Of a stretch of DNA of 64,000 nt, positions 1 to 7,791 are shown one piece after another. The position numbers and the translations under genes were made by a program. Every line of letters starts with the position of its first letter. Within the stretch, counting starts at the first letter, position 1. Source of the stretch: Tunturiibacter empetritectus (GTDB lineage Bacteria; Acidobacteriota; Terriglobia; Terriglobales; Acidobacteriaceae); the NCBI RefSeq assembly GCF_014201375.1, contig NZ_JACHDZ010000009.1, forward strand, positions 1 to 64,000, in the 5' to 3' direction. The notes under the pieces are model-generated. The model was not told the DNA's origin and did no database searches. It saw only the letters and a list, made by a program, of their open reading frames with translations.

Positions 1-42
1 GCGTGGAACTTCAGCGATGAGGTGCTGCGCTGGCTTCTTCAT
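1..42 (-). CDS. possible 5' end of a gene running off the left edge
   Basis: On the minus strand an ATG at position 42 opens a frame of 14 codons (beginning MKKPAQHLIAEVPR) that leaves the window. A good Shine-Dalgarno-like AAGGAGGAG lies about 12 bases upstream, inside a small hairpin (TCCTCC-TTC-GGAGGA on the + strand). Too little is present to recognise a family. It would be divergent from the ExbD-like gene that follows. It could equally be a chance frame. Confidence 0.25.
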   Translation of the reverse strand, partial: MKKPAQHLIAEVPR

Positions 43-175
43 GGGAATAGTCTGCTCCTCCTTCGGAGGACCTGCTCATCCCATTTATCGTTACTCACAT
101 TGTGACGCGCACTATGATTTCGGGAACATTCATCGTATAACCGGTGTCCAAAAAGTGGAAGTGAGGAGCTGCCCT

Positions 176-616
176 ATGGGTATGACATCAAGTAGTAGCA
201 AAGGGCCAACGGCCGATATCAACGTTACCCCTCTTATTGATGTTCTTCTTGTGCTGTTGATTATTTTCATGGTCATACAGCCCACTGCGGTTCGTGGCCT
301 TGATGCTCTAATACCGCAGCCGCCTAAATCCCTTGATCAGCCAGAGCCGAACCCACAACCGATTGTGGTTCAGGTCCTCGGCGACAACGAGCATGGCGTG
401 ACTTACAAGATAAATGAGGCTTTGTTGAGCCAAGCTAATATTGAGCCGAAGCTAGCCGAGATTTTTGCAACTAGAACTGACAAAGTGATGTTTATCGAGG
501 GCGGCGCTGATTTGGACTTCTCTTTGGTAGCCGACATCATCAATTCCGGGCATCAGGCTGGTGTCGCCAATATTGGGATCATTACCCCCAAAGCTGGCCG
601 TTTTCAAGAACCATAG
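176..616 (+). CDS. ExbD/TolR-type biopolymer transport protein
   Basis: Encodes about 146 residues, the usual size of ExbD/TolR. After a short serine-rich cytoplasmic stretch comes NVTPLIDVLLVLLIIFMV, the family's transmembrane helix with the conserved Asp that takes part in proton flow; the rest is the periplasmic domain. ExbD works with ExbB and TonB to energise outer-membrane transport. The ATG at 176 is chosen because GAGGAG lies 7 bases upstream; the frame stays open further upstream but without family sequence. No exbB or tonB gene is visible next to it, so the partners may lie left of the window or elsewhere. The downstream neighbour is convergent. Confidence 0.85.
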   Translation: MGMTSSSSKGPTADINVTPLIDVLLVLLIIFMVIQPTAVRGLDALIPQPPKSLDQPEPNPQPIVVQVLGDNEHGVTYKINEALLSQANIEPKLAEIFATRTDKVMFIEGGADLDFSLVADIINSGHQAGVANIGIITPKAGRFQEP

Positions 617-699
617 GTATTCAGGTTTGCCGTCATCAGGGTGGCCATCCTTTCGGAGTTCAACTCCACCTTCGCCCTCCGAATCTATGGAGCGAAGGC

Positions 700-1164
700 T
701 CAGCTCTCGCGCGCGGCAGCTTCCAACGCGGGCAGGTCCATCTTGATCATTCCCATCATGGCTTCCATCGCCTTGGGGTGACGGATCAACTCGCCGATAT
801 TGCGTGGCACAATCTGCCAGCACAGGCCGAAGCGGTCTGTCAGCCAGCCGCAGGCCATGGGTTTACCGCCTTCGATCAACTTGTCCCAGTAGCTGTCGAT
901 CTCTTCCTGGGAGTCGCAGCGCACGAAGAAGGAGAAGGCGGGGCTGAGCTGATGAGCGGGGCCGCCGTTGAGAAAGACCATCTCCTGTCCTTGAAGCTCG
1001 ATCGTGATCGTGGCAATCTTGCCCACGGGCCACGGACCAACGCCCTTCGAACGCAGCTCATCGAGCCGGCGCGCGTGCGGGAATACGCTGAGGTAAAACT
1101 CGGCGGCCTCTCCCGCGTTGTCATTGAACCAGAGGAATGGCGCAACTTTGTTCATGGCCGTCAT
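700..1164 (-). CDS. VOC-family (PhnB-like) protein
   Basis: A 154-residue protein that starts with MNKVAPFLWFNDNAGEAAEF and continues with FLNGGPAHQLSPAFSFFV and GWLTDRFGLCWQIVP, the pattern of the PhnB/3-demethylubiquinone-methyltransferase-like branch of the vicinal oxygen chelate superfamily. These are small beta-alpha-beta-beta-beta fold proteins; most in this branch have no proven activity. It lies convergent to the ExbD-like gene and upstream of the P450 gene on the same strand, with about 110 bases between. No clear Shine-Dalgarno precedes the ATG; an alternative start three codons in is possible. Confidence 0.8.
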   Translation of the reverse strand: MTAMNKVAPFLWFNDNAGEAAEFYLSVFPHARRLDELRSKGVGPWPVGKIATITIELQGQEMVFLNGGPAHQLSPAFSFFVRCDSQEEIDSYWDKLIEGGKPMACGWLTDRFGLCWQIVPRNIGELIRHPKAMEAMMGMIKMDLPALEAAARES

Positions 1165-1272
1165 GGTAGCAACGAGAGGTCCGTGACGACAAGCCGACCT
1201 ATCGGTACCGATCCAATGGCCCCTTTCGATACGTGCTGAATCAGGTGACGATACTTACGTGGCTGCAATCTC

Positions 1273-2358
1273 TTACAGAGAAGCGACGACAGGTAAAGAG
1301 GAGGGCGATCGGAAGCCATCGCCACCGCGCCAGCTTATGGGCGAGAGAAGGCGCACCTTTGGAAGACGCTCGACCAACGTGTAGGTGGCGGCAAGAGTGG
1401 CGGTGCGGATAAGTGGTGCCCCGACGCATGCATGTCGCCCAGCGCCAAGACTCACCTGTCCCAGGCTCCGACGCATGACAGACACCTCGTTTGGATTGGA
1501 AAAGCGATCAGGGTCTCGGTTCGCTGCGAAGATGCGTAGCGTAAGCCGCTCTCCATGGCGAATGCAGATTCCGTTGATCATCGTATCTGCCTGGGCTCGC
1601 CGATAGACAAATCGCGTCAATCCAGCAAAGCGCAACAACTCCTCTACCCCTCGTGCAATCAAAGCAGGTTGGCGATGAAGACGACTCCATTCTTCGGGAT
1701 GATTGATCAGCCCGAACCATACATTCCCCAGCAGGTGCACCATAGTCTGCGAAAGTGCCACAAAACCAGACTCACGCAAAGGCATTGGGCCTGAGGCAAA
1801 GTAAGGACACAACGCCACAGAGGCTGCCTTCGATCTTAATTTAAGTTTAGGCGCGAAAGGGTCGGCGGACGAAGCGGAGACCTGCCTGGCCAACTGATTG
1901 AGCGAGTCTATGTCCTTGCAGGAGGGTTGCGTCACTTGCAGCGCCAGCGCAAGGCAGACAGGCTCTGCGTAATCCCGGATCAGATCAACAGGCTGTCCCC
2001 AGTTGAGGATCGCAAGCTGCGCTCTGGCATCTTCGAACATCTGTCTTCGCACCGAGCGCAGCAGTTTTGACGAGAGTGCCTCGCGTGTCTCTAATCTCAT
2101 ACCAAGTCTGGCATCTTCATCGACGATCAGCTCGTCTTTCTTAGGCAAAGGGCCGACCAACGACAGCTCGGGAGAGTGAAGTGCTGCAATGACGTCGGCG
2201 TAACGGCTCAGGATCCAACAGTCGGCCTTCGAATCGAAATAAGCAGGCTGAACTTGTGGGTGACTGCGAGCCCCAACCCAATCATCTTCCAACGCAGACC
2301 GTCTCTCCGGCATTGGAGAGTTCATAGTTTCGTGCACGATTGGATCCGAGAGACTCAT
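1273..2358 (-). CDS. cytochrome P450, atypical I-helix
   Basis: About 361 residues, short for a bacterial P450 (usually near 400). The haem-binding loop SLGAGRHACVGAP is clear, with the thiolate Cys near residue 311, and the K-helix ExxR motif is visible as EELLR. The I-helix region reads ALSQTMVHLLGNVW and lacks the usual AGxDT/AGHETT oxygen-activation residues, so catalysis may differ from a normal monooxygenase. Start: the frame is open further upstream, but the ATG at 2358 has GGAGGA 9 bases before it. It is divergent from the B12-radical SAM gene with about 160 bases between, suggesting a shared control region and perhaps a shared small-molecule pathway (inference). Confidence 0.85.
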   Translation of the reverse strand: MSLSDPIVHETMNSPMPERRSALEDDWVGARSHPQVQPAYFDSKADCWILSRYADVIAALHSPELSLVGPLPKKDELIVDEDARLGMRLETREALSSKLLRSVRRQMFEDARAQLAILNWGQPVDLIRDYAEPVCLALALQVTQPSCKDIDSLNQLARQVSASSADPFAPKLKLRSKAASVALCPYFASGPMPLRESGFVALSQTMVHLLGNVWFGLINHPEEWSRLHRQPALIARGVEELLRFAGLTRFVYRRAQADTMINGICIRHGERLTLRIFAANRDPDRFSNPNEVSVMRRSLGQVSLGAGRHACVGAPLIRTATLAATYTLVERLPKVRLLSPISWRGGDGFRSPSSLPVVASL

Positions 2359-2515
2359 AACGAGTAGTCCTCCGCGAACAGATTGCGCCGATCGCTGGAG
2401 CGCATAACAGGACGCAAGCGTTAGAGCAGTCCTCGACACGCAACATGCTCCATGATTACAGCCGCAAACGCGATGCAGGAGACCGAAGACAATCTGCTTA
2501 CAACACGATGACAGT

Positions 2516-4084
2516 ATGCTGACACCTCTCTATACTTCGCGACCGATCCTAAGATGGGAAAGGGCGGCACCAATCGATCTGATGATGACACGTGGAAAGG
2601 TCGTCCTCTTCTATCCGCCCTACGACGGACCACCTCTTGGAGCGCCCCTTTCACTTCTTGCTCTAGCTGGTACCCTTCGAGCGGCGTCATTCGAAGTCGT
2701 CCTGATTGATGCGGCAATCGAGCCGAACTATCTGTTGCGGCTTGAAGAAGAATGCCAATTCGCTCTTTGCATGGGTATCTCTGTGCTAACCGGCCCAATG
2801 ATTCGCGGTGCGATCGAGGCAGCCCAACACATTAAAAAACATACGCCGGATGTCTGCGTCGTCTTTGGCGGCTGGCATCCTACGCTCTGTCCGGAGTCGA
2901 CTCTCCGAGAAGAGTTCGTCGATGTGGTGGTGCGTGGGCAAGGTGAAATCACGATCGTCGAGCTTGCACAGGCGCTTGCCGACAACAGGCCTCTGGACCT
3001 CATTCCGGGGTTGTCCTGGAAGAAGAACGGTCGCCTGATCGAAAACTTCGAACGGCGCGTTCAACCGATCGACACCTTTCCTCTTCCCGCCTACGAGCTA
3101 ATCGACTTTGATGCTTATGAAAAAGCCTCTGGCAAACGAGAGCTTGCCTATGCAACCAGCGTAGGGTGTCCGTACGCATGCAACTACTGCACCGACATGG
3201 TCGTCTATAAGCGTCGCTTCAATGCCTATTCAGCGGAGCATGTCGTTGGAGAGTTGACTGGGCTTGTCAGGCAGTATGGTATTTCCCACGTCGCGTTGCT
3301 CGACTCCAACTTTCCCGTCGATCTGCGGCGTGCGATTGCCATCGCTCAGGGCATTCGTGACTCGGGCGTAAAATTCACCTGGACCTTTCAGGCCTCTACG
3401 GATTTCATCTGCCGCATGAGTCAGGAAGAGGTTCAACTACTCGCTGATAGCGGTGTAACTCATATGGGCTTCGGTACAGAGTCCACATCGAAAGCCGTAC
3501 TGAAGTTGATGAATAAGCGCCACCAGCGCGTCGACGAGATGTACGAGACAGCGCGCAAGACGAGTCTGGCCGGCATTCGCGTCACCTTCAACCTCATCCT
3601 TGGATATCCTGGCGAAACCGATGAGGATCGGCTGATTACCTTCCGAACCATGAGCGATATCGGCAGAAGATTCGGCAACATGCGCTTCTCACCCAACATC
3701 TTCACCCCCTATCCTGGAATTCCCATTTGGCCTCAGCTTCGCGAACTGGGAGTAGTAGAACCGAAGACCCTGCAGGAATGGATGGATATGCCGCTCGGTG
3801 CGAATCTTTTACCGTGGCTCCAGGGGCCCGAGTTTAGCCACTTTGAGCGGGTACTCTCTTTTTTCCTTCTTCTAAATCAGCTGCGCAAGCACTCTGAGGA
3901 AGCGACGTTCACAAAACGAGTATTTAACCGCATGCTCGAAACGACCATTCGTTGGCGGCTTCAAGCGAGTCTTTTTTCCTTTCCTTGGGAGCTATGGCTC
4001 TCAAAGCTATCGGAGCATTTAGTCAGACGCCGCTCCCTCATTACAGGACAGGAGCTTCCGGTCGGGGCCGCGAAGGTCTGCTGA
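2516..4084 (+). CDS. B12-binding-domain radical SAM protein
   Basis: About 522 residues. The N-terminal third has the cobalamin-binding-type Rossmann fold pattern (VVLFYPPYDGPPLGAPLSLL, then VVFGGWHPTLCPE and VVVRGQGEITIVELA). The radical SAM core follows with CPYACNYC, that is Cys218-x3-Cys222-x2-Cys225 counted from this start, binding the 4Fe-4S cluster. The region LILGYPGETDEDRLITF is typical of the class. Such enzymes often methylate unreactive carbons or build natural products; the substrate here is unknown. The start is uncertain: ATG codons at 2582 and 2585 also fit, and none has a strong ribosome site. It is divergent from the P450 gene. A mosaic repeat begins just after the stop. Confidence 0.85.
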   Translation: MLTPLYTSRPILRWERAAPIDLMMTRGKVVLFYPPYDGPPLGAPLSLLALAGTLRAASFEVVLIDAAIEPNYLLRLEEECQFALCMGISVLTGPMIRGAIEAAQHIKKHTPDVCVVFGGWHPTLCPESTLREEFVDVVVRGQGEITIVELAQALADNRPLDLIPGLSWKKNGRLIENFERRVQPIDTFPLPAYELIDFDAYEKASGKRELAYATSVGCPYACNYCTDMVVYKRRFNAYSAEHVVGELTGLVRQYGISHVALLDSNFPVDLRRAIAIAQGIRDSGVKFTWTFQASTDFICRMSQEEVQLLADSGVTHMGFGTESTSKAVLKLMNKRHQRVDEMYETARKTSLAGIRVTFNLILGYPGETDEDRLITFRTMSDIGRRFGNMRFSPNIFTPYPGIPIWPQLRELGVVEPKTLQEWMDMPLGANLLPWLQGPEFSHFERVLSFFLLLNQLRKHSEEATFTKRVFNRMLETTIRWRLQASLFSFPWELWLSKLSEHLVRRRSLITGQELPVGAAKVC

Positions 4085-4088
4085 TCTC

Positions 4089-4198
4089 CGACTGGTCGGC
4101 ACAAGATCTTTCTTCGCGACCAACGGGGAGCGCCAACCGAAGGGGTATACAAGTCACGAAGTGACCGCCGCCCGCGCAGGGCGCCCGTCCGGCAGGAC
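4089..4198. repeat. mosaic intergenic repeat, copy 1 (right half)
   Basis: Contains the core GCGACCAACGGGGAGCGCC, a GGTATAC step, GTCACGAAGTGACCG (a hairpin with 5-bp arms) and the end sequence CCCGTCCGGCAGGAC. It is the right-hand half of the family whose fuller copies lie at 30799, 37079 and 53509. It fills the gap between the radical SAM gene and the convergent YjbR gene. Frames read across it are repeat shadows, not genes. Confidence 0.85.
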
Positions 4199-4211
4199 AG
4201 AGCTTCTAGGC

Positions 4212-4667
4212 TCACCGCCCTTTAGCAGCCTTAGCAGCCAACAACTTCCTCCGCTCAGCAATCAACCGCTTCTGCTGAGCCGCAGGCATCTCAAGCACCG
4301 CCCGAACCTTCGGCGGCAGCTTCGCCAGCGTAAGCGCATGCGCCGCACTCAGCTCCCGCTCCCACTCCGTCTTGCGAAACACATTCCAACCAGACACCGC
4401 GACCCAAAAAATACGAGCCGAGTAAGGAGCAGGAAAGATTCCATCAACCTCAATCAACTCCGAGTAGCGCTCCGGGCCTGCAGAATAAGAGATCACGCGG
4501 CTCTTCTCACTCCGCTCCAGGTTCTCGTTCTCGTCCAGCCGCATCATCGCAAACATCTTGCCGCCAATCGCCTTATCTCCCACCCAGAAGACAAGCCCAC
4601 CCCACTGCGCCGTCTCAAGCACATGCGGCAAACTCAGCAGATAGCTGCGAATCCGTTCAATATCCAT
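4212..4667 (-). CDS. MmcQ/YjbR family protein
   Basis: A 151-residue protein with the family pattern: N-terminal helix RIRSYLLSLPHVLETAQWG, a beta strand pair FWVGDKAIGGKMFAMMRLDE, and the middle motif PAPYSARIFWVAVSGWNV. YjbR-type proteins have a fold seen in some DNA-binding proteins, but their role is not established. The C-terminal Lys/Arg/Ala tail is longer than in many members. No Shine-Dalgarno is seen; instead TATACT lies 7 bases before the ATG, suggesting a leaderless transcript. The gene ends beside a mosaic repeat. Confidence 0.85.
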   Translation of the reverse strand: MDIERIRSYLLSLPHVLETAQWGGLVFWVGDKAIGGKMFAMMRLDENENLERSEKSRVISYSAGPERYSELIEVDGIFPAPYSARIFWVAVSGWNVFRKTEWERELSAAHALTLAKLPPKVRAVLEMPAAQQKRLIAERRKLLAAKAAKGR

Positions 4668-4674
4668 CCCACGC

Positions 4675-4680
4675 AGTATA
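4675..4680 (-). promoter_or_regulatory. -10 element close to start (leaderless)
   Basis: On the minus strand TATACT is followed by 7 bases and then the ATG of the YjbR-type gene. That spacing would place transcription start at or next to the start codon. No good -35 box is seen. The same arrangement recurs at 16726, 39241, 53710 and 57432. Confidence 0.45.
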
Positions 4681-4710
4681 AATCGACAAATTCACCGGCT
4701 CGCGATCGGC

Positions 4711-5097
4711 TCAACCCTTTCGCAACTTACTCGCAGCAGCAGCCATCGCGTCCGACTTCTTCTCCGCGCCACTCTGATGAGCCTTCGGCTTACAACTCCC
4801 CTTTTCACCGCGCTTGGTGCCAGGAACCGGTTCATAACCGGGCCAACAACGCGACTCCTGCTTCGCTGGCTGCTTCTTGGCCTTCCCCTGCCCGGTCGAA
4901 CTCTTGTGTTCAGAGTGTTGATCGGTCCATGCCTGCCCCCTCGCGGTATTCCTGCCCGTCTTATGCGCCTTCTCGCTGGAAGCGCCATGGGCAGCCGTGC
5001 TGCCCGTACGAGCAGATGCGCTATGCCGCGCACTGCCTTTTTTACTGGTGGACTTGGGAGACGCCGTCCGGATCGCTGATTTCTTCGCGGTTGTCAT
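4711..5097 (-). CDS. small basic Lys/Ala-rich protein
   Basis: A 128-residue, strongly basic, low-complexity protein rich in Lys, Ala, Ser and Thr at the N-terminus, followed by a conserved-looking segment CWPGYEPVPGTKRGEKGSC and a short tail rich in Ala and Lys. The WPGYEPVPG block recurs, as I recall, in small hypothetical proteins of soil bacteria, where the N-terminus is also histone-like in composition. No signal peptide or membrane segment is seen. Binding to nucleic acid is a guess from charge alone. It sits between the YjbR gene and the DUF2256 gene, all on the minus strand. Confidence 0.6.
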   Translation of the reverse strand: MTTAKKSAIRTASPKSTSKKGSARHSASARTGSTAAHGASSEKAHKTGRNTARGQAWTDQHSEHKSSTGQGKAKKQPAKQESRCWPGYEPVPGTKRGEKGSCKPKAHQSGAEKKSDAMAAAASKLRKG

Positions 5098-5170
5098 CAG
5101 ATGTTAGAAGCATCCCAACAAATCGCGCGAGTCGAGAAAGCCGGATTTTCCCCTCCCGACGCTGAGAATT

Positions 5171-5581
5171 TCAACGCAGTCGTAAACGAATAGCTCCCTT
5201 TGCAGTAGAAGGATCGACCACGTGCCCATGCTGCGTCACCAAGATCTTTCCCGCAGCCACCAGCCGCCTAGCCGCCGCCCGAGCCGGCTCCATCAGACCC
5301 TCCCAGTCCCGCCGCCTCTCCAGCCCACCCACCGCCTTCGCTGCCTCCGACGGACAGATCGTCTTATCCCGTCCCCGCTCCGCCAGCAGCTCAAGGATCG
5401 CCGCCTCAAGCTCAGCGTCCAACTCCCCCGGCTTATGCCCCCGGCACTCATCGCTGCAGTACTTGATCACATCCCAATCCTTTTCCCACTTCTTACGCCA
5501 CGCAAACGAGCGCCCACACGTCTTGCAGATCTTGTCCCTGTGCGGAGTCGTGCGTTCGGGTTTGCGTCTACGGTCCGGCAT
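5171..5581 (-). CDS. DUF2256-DUF3253 fusion protein
   Basis: About 136 residues. The N-terminal 45 residues match DUF2256: [11 protein letters not shown], then a zinc-ribbon-like [18 protein letters not shown] with a second cysteine pair YCSDEC. The C-terminal half matches the DUF3253 pattern ([35 protein letters not shown]), a winged-helix-like fold. Function is unknown; a zinc-binding nucleic-acid protein is plausible. Start: DUF2256 proteins begin at the MPxRRK block, so the ATG at 5581 is preferred although the frame opens at 5701 and no Shine-Dalgarno is seen; an ATG at 5638 is another option. Confidence 0.75.
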   Translation of the reverse strand: MPDRRRKPERTTPHRDKICKTCGRSFAWRKKWEKDWDVIKYCSDECRGHKPGELDAELEAAILELLAERGRDKTICPSEAAKAVGGLERRRDWEGLMEPARAAARRLVAAGKILVTQHGHVVDPSTAKGAIRLRLR

Positions 5582-5718
5582 AAAGAAGAAGGAGCGGGGA
5601 TCCCATAAAAAATAAGATGCAGGGAGCCGCAGAGCCATCCCACCGGCCGGCACGGAACCCCTGAAAATCTTACAAAAAGTTGGCGCATTTTTTAGCCCCA
5701 AAAAAGTGACGGCTAAAA

Positions 5719-5785
5719 CACCACATCAGCCACGCAAATCACCACAACGTCACCACAAAAAACCACCACAAAACACACCAGAATT
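5719..5785. repeat. CACCAC/ACCACA-rich low-complexity array
   Basis: The short motif CACCACA or close variants appears about five times in 65 bases upstream of ddl (on the minus strand, TGTGGTG). Only A and C dominate one strand. No gene is supported here. It may be a simple-sequence element in the ddl upstream region. Confidence 0.5.
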
Positions 5786-5874
5786 CGCAAAACCCCCAGC
5801 AAAAGACCACTTCGATACCCAACAAATTTTTTCCCGCAGAACCCGCCAAATTTAGGAGAGACTTGTACCTACTC

Positions 5875-7077
5875 ATGACAAAAAACACGAAACAAAAGAA
5901 ACAGACCAAAAAGCAGACCAGCAAGCCCTCCCCCAAAAAACTCCGCGTCGGCATCCTCTTCGGTGGCCGCTCCGGCGAGCACGAGGTCTCCCTCCTCTCC
6001 GCCGCCTCCATCCTCAAATCCATCGACCAGTCAAAGTACGAAGTAATCCCCATAGGAATCACCAAACAAGGCCAGTGGCTCACCTCCACCGCCGCCCAGC
6101 ACCTCCTCGCGGGCAACACAAACCCCGCGCCAATCCAGAAGAAACGCACCGCCACCAAATCCATCGAACTCCATGACGGCGCCAGTCTCGCCCAGCAGAA
6201 CGGCTCCCTCGCCCAGTCCCTCGACGTCATCTTCCCCGTCCTCCACGGCACCTTCGGCGAAGACGGCACTATTCAGGGCCTCTTCGAACTAGCCGACATC
6301 GCCTATGTAGGCTCCGGAGTTCTCGGCTCCGCCACCGGCATGGACAAGTCCGCCATGAAGCAGCTCTTCGCTGCCGCCGGCCTCCCGCAAACCCCGCACG
6401 TCAACCTCCTCCGCAGCGAGTGGAAGGCAGACGCCAAACGCTGCATTAAGCGCATCGAAAAGAAACTCGACTACCCCGTCTTCGTAAAACCCGCCAATCT
6501 AGGCTCTTCCGTAGGCATCAGCAAAGTCCACGACCGCAGCGAGTTAGCCCCCGCGATGGATCTCGCCGCGAGCTACGACCGCAAGCTCATCATCGAACAG
6601 GGAGTAGGCGGCCCCGGCGCAAAGCCCCGCGAGCTCGAAGTAGCCGTCCTCGGCAACGACTCGCCCGAAGCCTCCGTGGTCGGCGAAATAGTCCCCGGCG
6701 CCGAGTTCTACGACTACAACGCCAAGTACCACTCCGACGCCTCCATCCCCATCATCCCCGCCAAGCTCTCGAAGTCCGAATCGAAACAGATCCGCGAGAT
6801 GGCCATCGCCGCCTTCCGCGCCTGCGACTGTGCCGGCCTCGCCCGCGTCGACTTTCTCATGGAACCAGCCGTAGTCAGCAAGAAGGGCAGGGAATCAAAA
6901 CCCGCCCGCATCTACCTCAACGAAATCAACACCATGCCCGGCTTCACCAGCATCAGCATGTACCCAAAGCTGTGGGAGGCCGCCGGCGTTCCCTACAGAC
7001 AACTCATTGACCGCCTCATAGCCCTTGCCGCCGAACGCCACGAAGAAAAACAACAGACCACCTTCACCCGCGTCTAA
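5875..7077 (+). CDS. ddl: D-alanine--D-alanine ligase
   Basis: ATP-grasp enzyme that joins two D-alanines for peptidoglycan precursors in the cytoplasm. About 400 residues, slightly long because of a Lys/Gln-rich start. Clear family blocks: GGRSGEHEVSLLSAASI, HGTFGEDGTIQGLFE, the ATP-binding YPVFVKPANLGSSVGISK, and the metal/substrate-binding NEINTMPGFTSISMYPKLW. The start is ambiguous: AGGAGAG at 5854 is 14 bases from this ATG and only 2-4 bases from a TTG at 5863 in the same frame. The next gene, TonB-like, follows on the same strand after about 55 bases. Third codon positions are very rich in C. Confidence 0.95.
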   Translation: MTKNTKQKKQTKKQTSKPSPKKLRVGILFGGRSGEHEVSLLSAASILKSIDQSKYEVIPIGITKQGQWLTSTAAQHLLAGNTNPAPIQKKRTATKSIELHDGASLAQQNGSLAQSLDVIFPVLHGTFGEDGTIQGLFELADIAYVGSGVLGSATGMDKSAMKQLFAAAGLPQTPHVNLLRSEWKADAKRCIKRIEKKLDYPVFVKPANLGSSVGISKVHDRSELAPAMDLAASYDRKLIIEQGVGGPGAKPRELEVAVLGNDSPEASVVGEIVPGAEFYDYNAKYHSDASIPIIPAKLSKSESKQIREMAIAAFRACDCAGLARVDFLMEPAVVSKKGRESKPARIYLNEINTMPGFTSISMYPKLWEAAGVPYRQLIDRLIALAAERHEEKQQTTFTRV

Positions 7078-7132
7078 TAACAATCGCGTCGCGGTCACAT
7101 GGCAGAGCCACATTGCAGAGAAAGGAGGAGGC

Positions 7133-7768
7133 ATGGATACCATCGGCAAACCCGTCACATCTCCATCCCGCACGCCGAACTACGCCCTGGCCTCCTCCCT
7201 TCTCCATCTGCTCCTCTTCGCCGCGCTCATCCACCAGCGCGCCTCCTGGATCGCGCCCATCCGCCTACCAGGCAGCCCCCACGGAACCAACCTCCTGCTG
7301 ACGTACTCCCCCGGCAAGGCCCCTCTACAAACCTCCGCGCCCAACCCCAAAACCCAGCCCAAACAGGCCCAATCCGCTATTCCGCTGCCAACTCCACCCA
7401 CGCAAAAGCCGAAAGACACCACCGCCTCTCCCAACACCAGCTCCCCAGCCTCCACCCAGCCAGACTCCGTCGCAGGCGCCGACTCCCTCGGCTCCGGCAA
7501 CATCAACATCGCCCTCGTCAGCTACTTTCCCACGCCCAAGCCCGACCTCTCCGCCCTTCCCCGTGGCACCAAAGGCGACGTCATCCTGGACATCGTCATC
7601 GACACCACAGGCAAGATCGCCGACATCAAGATGACCAGCGGTCTCGGTCACGGCATAGACGAAAACGTTATCGCAACTGTCCAGCAGTGGACCTTCCATC
7701 CCGCCACCAAGGACGGCCAGCCCGTAGCCAGCGAGCAGGAGCTTCACTTCCACTACGAAAAGGCCTGA
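7133..7768 (+). CDS. TonB C-terminal-domain protein
   Basis: About 211 residues. An N-terminal membrane anchor (YALASSLLHLLLFAALIHQ) is followed by a long Pro/Thr/Gln/Ser-rich linker that could span the periplasm, then a TonB-type C-terminal fold: GTKGDVILDIVIDTTGKIAD, followed by GLGHGIDENVIATVQQW and TFHPATKDGQPV. TonB-like proteins couple inner-membrane energy to outer-membrane receptors, but this stand-alone type is also found in proteins of other use. The start is fixed by AAAGGAGGAG immediately upstream. It follows ddl closely and may be cotranscribed. No exbB/exbD pair adjoins it; an ExbD-like gene lies at 176. Confidence 0.85.
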   Translation: MDTIGKPVTSPSRTPNYALASSLLHLLLFAALIHQRASWIAPIRLPGSPHGTNLLLTYSPGKAPLQTSAPNPKTQPKQAQSAIPLPTPPTQKPKDTTASPNTSSPASTQPDSVAGADSLGSGNINIALVSYFPTPKPDLSALPRGTKGDVILDIVIDTTGKIADIKMTSGLGHGIDENVIATVQQWTFHPATKDGQPVASEQELHFHYEKA

Positions 7769-7791
7769 CAGCAGAGCGCCGTCCCAGATTG

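Noticed and set aside
176-4084. Phage or insertion-sequence origin of the left end
   Set aside because: Composition is milder here, but no integrase, transposase, terminal repeat or tRNA is seen.
4085-4215. Similar peptides (SCRTGxLRxxRSLRD...) predicted at 4.2, 39.7 and 53.7 kb, as if a small gene family
   Set aside because: All are read from the mosaic repeats in one frame; the similarity is that of the DNA repeat, and there is no ribosome site or consistent length.
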